A stretch of DNA of 64,000 nt, taken from contig NZ_LMNU01000009.1 of NCBI RefSeq assembly GCF_001423085.1, forward strand, positions 18,256 through 82,255, read 5' to 3'. Source of the DNA: Methylobacterium sp. Leaf125. GTDB lineage: Bacteria > Pseudomonadota > Alphaproteobacteria > Rhizobiales > Beijerinckiaceae. The notes below the pieces were generated by a model. It ran no database searches. It was not told the origin of the DNA and saw only the letters and a list, made by a program, of their open reading frames with translations. Below are positions 52,400 through 60,429 of this stretch, one piece after another (positions within the stretch are counted from its first letter, which is position 1; every line of letters starts with the position of its first letter). The translations under genes were made by a program, and so were the position numbers.

Positions 52400-52723
52400 T
52401 CAGGGACGTCCGTGACCCATGCGGACGAAGGCACGCACCGGCCCGAACTCGGATTCGCTGCGCGTGTCGATCGAGAGCTGCCCCGCCGTGACCGGCGCGG
52501 CGCCGTTGCTGCCGACATCGATGCCCCCCACGGCACGGCCGCTGAGGCGGATGCAGGTTGGTGAGCCGGGCACGCGCACGAAGCCGGCACCCTGCTTCGG
52601 GCAGGGCAGAAGTTTCTCCCCCTGAACCTGCGGCCGCAGGCGCTCCGCCGCGCCGGCTTCCGCCCGGAGGCCGGGCAAAATCAGCACCGCCATGGCCAGC
52701 ACGGTCTGCATCCTGGGGGTCAT
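52400..52723 (-). CDS. Short porin-like exported protein
   Basis: A 107-residue exported protein with a signal peptide (residues about 1-25). The mature part has CPKQGAGFVRVPGSPTCIRL, with a Cys pair, and ends SIDTRSESEFGPVRAFVRMG. This is the pattern of the first strands of rhizobial porins (disulfide-linked start, then a T-rich strand and a YG/FG-xx-R-x-FVR strand), but the rest of the barrel is missing. It may be a truncated porin or an independent small protein. It lies downstream of flgL on the same strand. Confidence 0.65.
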   Translation of the reverse strand: MTPRMQTVLAMAVLILPGLRAEAGAAERLRPQVQGEKLLPCPKQGAGFVRVPGSPTCIRLSGRAVGGIDVGSNGAAPVTAGQLSIDTRSESEFGPVRAFVRMGHGRP

Positions 52724-52798
52724 GACCGGGCTCCCACATTCGCTCCGGCCCCGGCGTTAAGCCATCCCGGTCGCCGGACCAACTCGCCGATCCCCACC

Positions 52799-54610
52799 TC
52801 AGCTCAGATAGTTCACCAAGTTCAGCTTCGAGAGCATCGAGGTGACCTGGTAGCTCGCCTGGAGCTGCGTCTGCAGCTGCAGCAGCTGTGCGGTCACGTC
52901 CTCTGCCGAGATGTTCTCAACGCCGTCGAGCGAGCCCTGCAGGGCATTGCGGTTGGTCCGGTTTTCCGTCTTGGTGTCGGAGAGGGTACTGGCGGCCAGG
53001 CCGAGATCGCTGGCGATGCCCGGAACACCCCCCGTGGTGTTGTTCGAGACGAGCAGGGTGTTGGCGTGGTCGGCGAGCGCGCTGAAGCGCCGGGCCTCCG
53101 GCGTCCCGCTGACGGCCGTCGTTCCCGCATCGGCCGCGATCATGGCGAGACCGGCGAGCACCTTCCGGATCGGAGCCTCGTTCGCCTGCACGCCGATGTT
53201 CAAGACCCGGTTCGCCCCGATCTGTGCCGTGGCTGTGGCCCGCGGATCCGACGCGGTGTCGTCGCCCGTGTACCAGATCACGGTCTTGGTGCTAGCAGCC
53301 TCGGCATAGCCCGTCGCTTCGTCATTGTCGAACGTGATACGTCGCGGCGCGAGGCCCGCAGATTGCGACCCTGCGAAGAAGTCTTGCGATGCCAGCGAGG
53401 CCGAGCTCGCCGCGAGGCTGGTGGAGGCCGCGCTGGTCAGGGCATTGTTGATGGCACCGGAAAGGTTTGCCGCGATGTCCCCAGTCAGCGAGAACTCGGT
53501 GGTGGATGTCGAGTCAACGCTGGCCCGAGCCGTCAGGGTCAGTGTCTGGATCGTGCCGTCGCGCATGCCAACGCTGACCGTGACGGTATCGCCCGCGACC
53601 GGTGTTCCCTTGATGCCAAAGCTCAGCGCGGTCGGTTTACCGTTGGCGTAGGCAGAGGTGATTCCAAGGCTTGCCGGTCCTTGAATGCCGGCAACCGTGG
53701 CGGTCCCGAAATTCTTCTCCAAATCGGCACCGAAGCGCTTGTTCAGTTCCGCCTCGGCAACGTCCGGTCGGAGGGCTGTCGGATCGTCATCGGCGGCCGT
53801 CGCTTTGATCGTGTAATCCACGAAGGTCTGGGTGCCGTCGGCTTGATTGAGGGTGACGCGGATCCGGTCGCCCTCTTTCGGGGGCTGGGAAAGCTTGAAG
53901 CTGACATCGGCCGGTGTTCCAAGCGTCATACCGTTGGGATCTATCGCATCGCGGTTGGAGCTCGTCGCACTCAGGAGCCGAAATCCGAAATTAGCGCGCA
54001 TCTCCATCGCGCTGGCGCCGACGTCATCCTCGCTGATCGTTACGGTCTTCCCGGTCGAAGTGGCGCTGACCCGTCCTGTGCCCGCTCCGAGATCAGCCTT
54101 CTTCTGCTCCGCGATCAAGGTCTTGAGGCCAGCAAGGTCCTTCGAGACGTCGCCGTTCAGGATCGTGTCGGTGGAGGCGACCGGTGGCGAATCGGTGGCG
54201 CGGCCACCGAAGATGTACTGTCCCGCGAGATCGACGTTCAGGGCATCCACCGCCGCGTCGAGACTGTTGCGCGCGACCTGCGGTGTGTTGGCGATCGTCG
54301 AGCTGTTGCTGGCGGTGAGCGAACGCCGCATCCCGTCGCCGAGGGTGTTGATCTGCGTCACGCTCGCGTTGGCGAGGGTGACGCGGGTCGTCGCGTTCGT
54401 GATCACCGCATCGTAGCCATCAAGGGCGCTGAGGGCCGCGTGCGCGCTCAGGCTGGTCGTCCGCCCCGTGCCGAGGCTGCCATAGGTCGTGCCGACCTTG
54501 CCGCTGGAGAGTTGGTTCGTCAGCGTATCGAGGCGGCTCTTCAGGCCGACAAGATTGGCCGTGTTGCGGTCGCCCAGATAGGTGCTGGCATTGAACGGAG
54601 CGATGCTCAT
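52799..54610 (-). CDS. flgL: FlgL, hook-filament junction protein (enlarged)
   Basis: FlgL (HAP3) joins hook and filament. The N-terminal helix region (NLVGLKSRLDTLTNQLSSGK) and the C-terminal helix region (DVTAQLLQLQTQLQASYQVT, then LSKLNLVNYLS) are flagellin-family D0/D1 segments. At 603 residues it is about twice E. coli FlgL (317); the surplus is a central beta-rich region (about residues 180-480) exposed on the surface in such proteins. It is the third gene after flgE and flgK. Confidence 0.92.
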   Translation of the reverse strand: MSIAPFNASTYLGDRNTANLVGLKSRLDTLTNQLSSGKVGTTYGSLGTGRTTSLSAHAALSALDGYDAVITNATTRVTLANASVTQINTLGDGMRRSLTASNSSTIANTPQVARNSLDAAVDALNVDLAGQYIFGGRATDSPPVASTDTILNGDVSKDLAGLKTLIAEQKKADLGAGTGRVSATSTGKTVTISEDDVGASAMEMRANFGFRLLSATSSNRDAIDPNGMTLGTPADVSFKLSQPPKEGDRIRVTLNQADGTQTFVDYTIKATAADDDPTALRPDVAEAELNKRFGADLEKNFGTATVAGIQGPASLGITSAYANGKPTALSFGIKGTPVAGDTVTVSVGMRDGTIQTLTLTARASVDSTSTTEFSLTGDIAANLSGAINNALTSAASTSLAASSASLASQDFFAGSQSAGLAPRRITFDNDEATGYAEAASTKTVIWYTGDDTASDPRATATAQIGANRVLNIGVQANEAPIRKVLAGLAMIAADAGTTAVSGTPEARRFSALADHANTLLVSNNTTGGVPGIASDLGLAASTLSDTKTENRTNRNALQGSLDGVENISAEDVTAQLLQLQTQLQASYQVTSMLSKLNLVNYLS

Positions 54611-54666
54611 CGGGGCCTCGGAAGCAGTCGGGATTTCGGTGGGGCTTGGCGCATGGGAGCCCGGCC

Positions 54667-56544
54667 TCAGATCCGCAGGAGGGTGTCGAGGAGATCGCGG
54701 GCGGCGGTGAGCACCCGCGCGTTGGCGCTGTAGGCGGTCTGGAGCTGCACGAGCTTCGACATCTCCTCGTCGATGCTCACGCCGGAGACGGAGGCGACGC
54801 GGGACTGGGCGGTCGCCAGCGCAATGCTCTGCCCTTCGTCGAGATTCTGCGCGGAGGCGGCCCCCGCCCCCTGAGCGTCGATGATCCGCTGGGCGAAATC
54901 CTGGACGCTCGCAGTGTAGGGCGCGGCGACGCCGCCGATTCCACTGGCCGCTGCGAAGGTCCGGCTCGCCCCGGTCAGGGCCTGGTACAGGTACTGCGGC
55001 CGCGACGCATCCGACGCCAGGGTCTTGGGCGAGAGGGTTACGAGGTTGGCGGTGTTGCTGACCACAGCCTGATTCACGCTGATCCGCTGCGCGAAACCCG
55101 TGAGCTGCGAGCCACCGTCGAAGGAGCCGGTGTAGAGCGTGCCCTTCTTGTTTCCATCGACGAAGAGCGGGATCTGCGCGGCGCCGCTCTGGAAGTCGTC
55201 CGGGTCCTTCAGCTGCGTGACGCTGGCGCTGACGCCGAGGAGCGTCGGCGCCCCACTCGACGGATCCGAGCGGATGCGCAGGCCGCCGGTGCCGGCGCTC
55301 GGCTGGCTGGTGACGGTGAAGCTCGCCCCGAGGGCTGTCTGGATGGCATCGCGCAGCCCGGTATCGGTGCCCGTCAGCTTGATCGGAATGATCGATGCCG
55401 TCGGGTCGTTGATATCCGCGCGCTCGATTTTCGGCTCGGAAGCCGAGGTGTAGGGGAGGAGGACGAGGTTGCGCTGCGTGCCAGCGGCATCGCGCACGCT
55501 CACCGTCACGGCATTACCGGCCTTCAGTCCGGCGAGGTCGATATCCAAGGCCCCCGTCGTCCCGTCGGTGGGCGGGGTGCCCACCGCGCTGCGATCCGAC
55601 AGGGAGCGCGAGAGCCCAGCCGCCAGTTCATCGAGCTGGCGCTGCGCCTGCGGCAGGATCGAGTCGCGCAGCTCGATCCCGGCGGCGAGCGAGCCGGACC
55701 GGATCGCCTGGGTGGCGATCAGGTCGATCTTGGATCCGCCGGGGGTCGTCGCGGTGATCGTTCCGACCCCCCGGGTCGCCGGGTTATCGGTGTAGTCCGA
55801 GTCGGGCGAGAGCGTGCCGCGGCCGTCGAAGCTCAGGATCGCCGCGGCACCGCGATCGACGAGGGTCATGCCCGACGTGGTGATGACCGAGACGGTGCCG
55901 TCCCGCTGGTCGACGGTCTGGATGTCCATGTAGGCGGATAGGCCGGTCACGGCCTGGTCGCGCTGGTCGAGCAGGCTGGCGCGGGCCCCCTCGTCGGTCG
56001 CGCCGGTGATCTGCGAGTTGAGTTTGGCGATCGAGGCGAGGTACGCGCTCGCCCTCGCCGTATCGCTGCCGAGTTGGCTCTCGGTCGCCGAGCGGAGGTC
56101 CTGGACGCCTTGCGCGATGGTGCCGATGCTGGAGGCGAGATTCGAGGCCTTCGTCACCACCGTGGCACGGGCCGGTGCCGAGGTCGGGTCGCTGGCGAGG
56201 GCCTGCAGCGACTGGGCGAAGTCGTTCATCACCCCATCGAGGGCCGTGGACGTGCCCGGGGTCCCGTAGAGCTGATCGAGCTGCGTCCGGACTGCCGAGA
56301 GGGAGCCGGTATAGGCGGCGCCCGACGTCTCCATGCGCAGTTGCCGGAGGGAGGCCGCGTCGAGGGCGCGCCCGATCGTGCCGACCGCCACCCCCGAATT
56401 GCCGACGCCCGTCGAGACGGTGTCGAGCGTGCGCTTCGTGTACCCGACCGTGCCGACATTCGCGATGTTCTGCGAGACGACCCCGATCGCGGCCTGGGTC
56501 GCCTTCAGCCCGGCGGAGGCGGTGTTGATGGCGTTGAAGCTCAC
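54667..56544 (-). CDS. flgK: FlgK, hook-filament junction protein
   Basis: FlgK (HAP1, 625 residues) joins the hook to FlgL. The N-terminus (AINTASAGLKATQAAIGVVS followed by QNIANVGTVGYTKR) and the C-terminus (SIDEEMSKLVQLQTAYSANA then RVLTAARDLLDTLLRI) are typical. The start is GTG at 56544, 46 bp after the flgE stop. The coding order flgE-flgK-flgL forms one operon. Confidence 0.95.
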   Translation of the reverse strand: MSFNAINTASAGLKATQAAIGVVSQNIANVGTVGYTKRTLDTVSTGVGNSGVAVGTIGRALDAASLRQLRMETSGAAYTGSLSAVRTQLDQLYGTPGTSTALDGVMNDFAQSLQALASDPTSAPARATVVTKASNLASSIGTIAQGVQDLRSATESQLGSDTARASAYLASIAKLNSQITGATDEGARASLLDQRDQAVTGLSAYMDIQTVDQRDGTVSVITTSGMTLVDRGAAAILSFDGRGTLSPDSDYTDNPATRGVGTITATTPGGSKIDLIATQAIRSGSLAAGIELRDSILPQAQRQLDELAAGLSRSLSDRSAVGTPPTDGTTGALDIDLAGLKAGNAVTVSVRDAAGTQRNLVLLPYTSASEPKIERADINDPTASIIPIKLTGTDTGLRDAIQTALGASFTVTSQPSAGTGGLRIRSDPSSGAPTLLGVSASVTQLKDPDDFQSGAAQIPLFVDGNKKGTLYTGSFDGGSQLTGFAQRISVNQAVVSNTANLVTLSPKTLASDASRPQYLYQALTGASRTFAAASGIGGVAAPYTASVQDFAQRIIDAQGAGAASAQNLDEGQSIALATAQSRVASVSGVSIDEEMSKLVQLQTAYSANARVLTAARDLLDTLLRI

Positions 56545-56590
56545 GAAGCCCCTCCCCTCGGTGTCGGATCGCGTTCGGTGTCAGGCGTCC

Positions 56591-57985
56591 TCAGCGGATG
56601 ATGTTGATCAACGCGGACATCATGTCCTGGGCGGTCGAGATGACCTTCGTATTGGCGGAATATGCCTGTTGGGTTACGATCATCTTAGAAAACTCGCCTG
56701 CAATGTCGGTATTCGACTGCTCCACATTGCTGCCGACGACGGTGGTTCCGTTCAGTCCGACGAGGGCCGTGCCGGACTCGAGGGTTTGCTGATAGGTGCC
56801 GTTCGAATTCGCCTTCAGGCCGTCCGAGTTGGTGAACTGCACCACCTTGATGTTCGCCAGGGCGATGGTGTTGCCATTGCTGTAGGTGCCGGAAACCTTG
56901 CCGTCGGTGGTGATGCTGAGGCCGGTGAGTGTCCCCGAGGTGTAGCCGTCCTGAGTCTGGGTGTTTGTCATCACGGTGCCGCCGGCAGAGGTGTAGGCCG
57001 TCAGTCCGCCGCTGCCGTAATTGAGCTGAATGTTGCCCAGATTCACGTCGCCGACCGTGAGAGCGGGAATGGTCACCGCGTTGGAGCCTGGCGAAATCAG
57101 CTGACCGCTGCTGTTGAACTGGAAATCCGTACCGGCATTGACCCAGGACGTTCCGGAATCCGACACGGTGCTCTTGTCGGCATAGTACAGATTCCAGACA
57201 TCGTTGGTCGCCGGGGTCGCCCCGTTGGCCGCTGCGCCGTTCTGAACTTTCGCCCACCGCATCTGGATGCCGACTGGTCCACCGCTCGGCGTGTAGGCGG
57301 TGAGTGCCGGCCCAGCGATGCTGGTTGCAACGAATTTCTGTATGTCTGCCGGATTGGAAATTTTGACCTGCGCGCCCGTCGAACTCGCTCTCCACGCGGA
57401 ATCGCCGATGAGTTCCGAGTTCGGCTTGTTGGCGTCCGCCGCGGATGTCGCTGGCGTCTTGGGCAAATTGGCCGAGTAGGTGATCGTTGTGGTGGCGTGC
57501 GCCGGTATGATCGAATTCGAGACCTTGATCGGTCCTTCTCCGGTCGCTTGCCCGGTCAGCGGGTCGAGGCTGCTGCCCTTGAGATAGGCGCCCCCGCCGT
57601 TGACGAGGTACCCGTCCTTGTCCAGAGCGAAGTCGCCGCGTCGCGTATAGGAATCGCCGGTCGCGAAGTTCGACTGGCCGTTGGCGTCGCCGGACTTGGT
57701 GGCCACGGCGAAGAAGCCCTCCCCGTTCAACGCCATGTTCGTGCCGATGTCGGTGGCGTTCAGGTTGCCCTGCACCGTCGTGGTCTGGCGGGAATTCGCC
57801 GCGACCGATCCGGCGACCTGCCGGCTCGGCGTCTGCTGCTCGGCGATCAGGTCGACGAAGCTCGTATCGACCCGCTTGAATCCGGTCGTCTGCGAATTGG
57901 CGATGTTGCCCGAGATGTTGTCGAGCGAGAACGCCTGCGCCTTGAGGCCGGAGACGGCCGTCTGCATCGCGGTGAAGACATCCAT
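56591..57985 (-). CDS. flgE: FlgE, flagellar hook protein
   Basis: FlgE (464 residues) forms the hook. The N-terminus reads MDVFTAMQTAVSGLKAQAFS then LDNISGNIANSQTTGFKRVD. The domain GEGFFAVATKSG and the C-terminus NTDIAGEFSKMIVTQQAYSA then NTKVISTAQDMMSALINIIR are conserved. It heads the flgE-flgK-flgL operon. A dyad CGGCA-N5-TGCCG lies 152 bp upstream, in the region shared with the BLUF gene. Confidence 0.96.
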   Translation of the reverse strand: MDVFTAMQTAVSGLKAQAFSLDNISGNIANSQTTGFKRVDTSFVDLIAEQQTPSRQVAGSVAANSRQTTTVQGNLNATDIGTNMALNGEGFFAVATKSGDANGQSNFATGDSYTRRGDFALDKDGYLVNGGGAYLKGSSLDPLTGQATGEGPIKVSNSIIPAHATTTITYSANLPKTPATSAADANKPNSELIGDSAWRASSTGAQVKISNPADIQKFVATSIAGPALTAYTPSGGPVGIQMRWAKVQNGAAANGATPATNDVWNLYYADKSTVSDSGTSWVNAGTDFQFNSSGQLISPGSNAVTIPALTVGDVNLGNIQLNYGSGGLTAYTSAGGTVMTNTQTQDGYTSGTLTGLSITTDGKVSGTYSNGNTIALANIKVVQFTNSDGLKANSNGTYQQTLESGTALVGLNGTTVVGSNVEQSNTDIAGEFSKMIVTQQAYSANTKVISTAQDMMSALINIIR

Positions 57986-58137
57986 GGCCGAAAACCTTGC
58001 GTCACGGTGGCAGTGCCGGCGCGTTCCCGCACGGCTTCAGGCTCATCGAGCAATCGGCATGCCATGGGCAAGTGGTTGATTCTTCGACGCTATCTGGGAT
58101 CGGCACCCGGCAGAAATCGTACTCTGCCCCGTCCGAT

Positions 58138-58152
58138 CGGCAGCTTTTGCCG
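58138..58152. promoter_or_regulatory. CGGCA-N5-TGCCG dyad between flgE and the BLUF gene
   Basis: Perfect 15-bp dyad, 152 bp from the flgE start and 85 bp before the BLUF start. It is followed by GGTC on the plus strand. Confidence 0.55.
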
Positions 58153-58176
58153 GGTCAACAGTCGCAGGCGCGGTCG

Positions 58177-58191
58177 TTTACGCGCCGTTAT
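58177..58191. promoter_or_regulatory. Weak CtrA-like box between flgE and the BLUF gene
   Basis: TTTA, seven bases, TTAT: one mismatch in each half of TTAA-N7-TTAA. It lies 24 bp from the dyad. This is much weaker than the other boxes. Confidence 0.3.
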
Positions 58192-58237
58192 CGTCGTCTC
58201 GTCTAAGGTCGCCGGAACAAGGTGGTGGATCGAAATC

Positions 58238-58705
58238 ATGAGAGCCAAACGGTCGACCCTCGTCCATCTGATCTACTTCTCGCGACTCAACCTCGCGGCG
58301 GATGCGGCGACGCGCACCCGGCAGATCGGCGAGATCACGCGGCAGGCGCAGAAGAAGAACGAATTTTCGGTGATCACCAGCTTCCTGCTGATCGAGCAGA
58401 ACTTCGCTGCTCAGGTGATCGAGGGCGAGCGGACCTCGGTCAGCGAGACCTTTGCCCGGATCAGCAACGATTCGCGGCATCGTGACGTCCAGATCGTGGA
58501 ATGGCGCGAGATCCTGAAGCGCGAGTTCGTGAATTCCTTCACCACGGGGATCCGGGGGCCAGTCAACGACGCGATCTTCCAGAAGGCCAACCTGCTCCCG
58601 ATGTTCCAGCGCGGAACGCCGAAGGGCATCGCGATCCATGCCCTCGCGGCGACTCTCCAGGCGGAGTCGATGACGAAGCAGGGCATCGACCACCTTTTCG
58701 TTTGA
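58238..58705 (+). CDS. BLUF-domain blue-light receptor
   Basis: A 155-residue protein with a BLUF domain, which binds FAD and senses blue light. The key residues are in place: Tyr13 in HLIYFSR, Asn41 in KKNEFSVITSF and Gln59 in AAQVIEGE, with the 18-residue Asn-Gln spacing of AppA. FARISNDSRHRDVQIVEW follows as usual. There is no output domain, only a short helical C-terminus, so it must act by protein contact. It lies between flgE (divergent) and a CheY-like regulator gene 55 bp downstream. Light control of motility is an inference. Confidence 0.88.
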   Translation: MRAKRSTLVHLIYFSRLNLAADAATRTRQIGEITRQAQKKNEFSVITSFLLIEQNFAAQVIEGERTSVSETFARISNDSRHRDVQIVEWREILKREFVNSFTTGIRGPVNDAIFQKANLLPMFQRGTPKGIAIHALAATLQAESMTKQGIDHLFV

Positions 58706-58760
58706 TGCTGCGGTTGCGTGGCGCGCCATCGTCGCCCCGTCCTCAAACCCGTGAAATGTC

Positions 58761-59213
58761 ATGAGCGATACGCCCTCGATCCTCATCGTCGATGACCAGG
58801 AGAAGTTGCTCAAGCTGGTCATCCTGCTGATGAACCGGCTCGGCTTTCCCGATGTCGAGGGTGTGACCGACGCGGTCACGGCCCTCGAACGCATGCGGGA
58901 GCGGCGCTACGCGCTCGTCATCTCCGATCTCGACATGGAGCCGATGGACGGCCTCTCGTTCCTGCGGGAGATCCGGGCGGACGACGCCCTGATGAACACG
59001 CCGTTCTTGCTGACCGAGGCTTCGTTCGACTTCGAGGACATCAACCTCGCCCACCAGGCCGGCGCCGACGCCTTCATCCTCAAGCCCTTCGACATGTCGG
59101 TGCTGAAGGCCAAGCTGAAGCAGGTCATCAACCGCAAGCCACGCCGACGCGAGGCGCCGCTGGCCACCGAATCGGCCCTGAGTATCGACTTCCCGATGTT
59201 GGGAAAGTTCTGA
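58761..59213 (+). CDS. CheY-like single-domain response regulator
   Basis: A 150-residue receiver protein. The acidic pair is Asp11-Asp12 in ILIVDDQEK, the phospho-acceptor is Asp56 in LVISDLDMEPMDG, the switch Thr is Thr85 in FLLTEAS and the Lys is Lys108 in AFILKPFDM. After about residue 122 comes a short basic/Pro tail with no output domain. It is probably cotranscribed with the BLUF gene (55-bp gap). It may bind a switch protein or a kinase; direct binding to FliM is only a guess. Confidence 0.9.
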   Translation: MSDTPSILIVDDQEKLLKLVILLMNRLGFPDVEGVTDAVTALERMRERRYALVISDLDMEPMDGLSFLREIRADDALMNTPFLLTEASFDFEDINLAHQAGADAFILKPFDMSVLKAKLKQVINRKPRRREAPLATESALSIDFPMLGKF

Positions 59214-59215
59214 CG

Positions 59216-59233
59216 CCGACCCCGCGTCGGTTT
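59216..59233 (+). terminator. Terminator after the response-regulator gene
   Basis: A 5-bp stem (59216-59220 with 59226-59230), 5-base loop, followed by TTT, starting 2 bp after the stop codon. Short but well placed. Confidence 0.45.
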
Positions 59234-59397
59234 GCGCCTGGTCGGATGGCACGATCGGTGCGGACCTCCTCGCTCCCGATCGTCGACGGATGGGCCGACA
59301 GTGTCGGGGCGTCACACGAGCGGTTGACCGCTGCCTGATCGCAAGGCCGGGCAATGACGACGGGTCCGGGGGCCGTTCATCCGGCTTACCCGACGCA

Positions 59398-60189
59398 TCA
59401 GGCGGGGATGACCCGCCTGTAGAGGTGCCAGGTCGCGTGGCCGAGAATCGGCATCACCACCGCGAGGCCAACGAAGAGCGGCAACGATCCGAGGATGAGC
59501 AGGCCGGCGACGGTGAAGCCCCAGGCTGTGAGGGTCCGCGGATTGCGCCGAAAGGCGGCGAGCGAGGTTTCGATCGCGGTCAGCATATCGACGTCCCGGT
59601 CCACGAGCATCGGCACCGAGACCACGCTGAGCGCGAGGACCAAGAGGGAGAAAGCAAAGCCCACGAGATTGCCGATGACGATCAGGGCCCAGCCCCGTGG
59701 CGTCGTCAGTACGTCTTCTGCGAAGGCGAAGATGGACTCCGGCACGCTCGTTCCGTAGAGCGCCCAATAGATCCCCTGCGCCGCCACCAGCCAGCAGGCG
59801 AAAACCGCCAGCAGCAGCAGTCCGAGCCCGGCAAGGGCGCTCGCTGCCGGTCGCGTCAGGTTGGCGAAGGCGTAGGCCCAATCGGTGGAAAGCCCTTGCT
59901 CGCGGCGACGGCTCAGTTCGTAGAGACCGATCGCCGCGAAGGGGCCGATCAGTGCGAATCCCGCCGCCAGGGGAAAGACCAGTGGGAGGATCTCGGTGCC
60001 GAAGGCGGCGGTGGCCAGGACGATGCCGACAATGGGGTAGATGAGCCCGATGAACAGGGCGTGGGTCGGCATCGCCAGGAAATCATCGACGCCGCGCCGC
60101 AGCGCCATCGTGAGGTCATGCCCGTCGATGGCGTTCACCACCGGACGGTCCATGCTGTGGCCGAAATCGTGAACCGGAAGGGTCGTCAT
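59398..60189 (-). CDS. DUF2189 family integral membrane protein
   Basis: A 263-residue membrane protein with about six helices, the size and layout of DUF2189 proteins. Recognisable parts are ALRRGVDDFLAMPTHALFIG near the N-terminus, FAAIGLYELSRRREQG after the second helix and VPMLVDRDVDMLTAIETSLA before the last two helices. Function is unknown; this family is also called a cytochrome c oxidase subunit I-like membrane protein in some annotations. The ATG at 60189 is the natural start. It appears monocistronic. Confidence 0.82.
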   Translation of the reverse strand: MTTLPVHDFGHSMDRPVVNAIDGHDLTMALRRGVDDFLAMPTHALFIGLIYPIVGIVLATAAFGTEILPLVFPLAAGFALIGPFAAIGLYELSRRREQGLSTDWAYAFANLTRPAASALAGLGLLLLAVFACWLVAAQGIYWALYGTSVPESIFAFAEDVLTTPRGWALIVIGNLVGFAFSLLVLALSVVSVPMLVDRDVDMLTAIETSLAAFRRNPRTLTAWGFTVAGLLILGSLPLFVGLAVVMPILGHATWHLYRRVIPA

Positions 60190-60429
60190 GGCTCAAGCCC
60201 TCGCGCAGGGGGGATGCTCACGACTGCGTCGCCCGAGCCCGTCTTGGCAAGACGAAAGTCCTTGCGAACACAATCCTGCCGCGCATGCCCGTGCGTCGTT
60301 GCGCCGAGAGCGAATGCCTTCGACGCTAATCCCTTTTGCCGATCTTGTCTTCAGCCGCGTGGATATGCAGGCGAAGATTTTGGGATACTGTCTGCTGCGG
60401 CGCGATAGCTTGGCGCTGGATGGCCTGCG

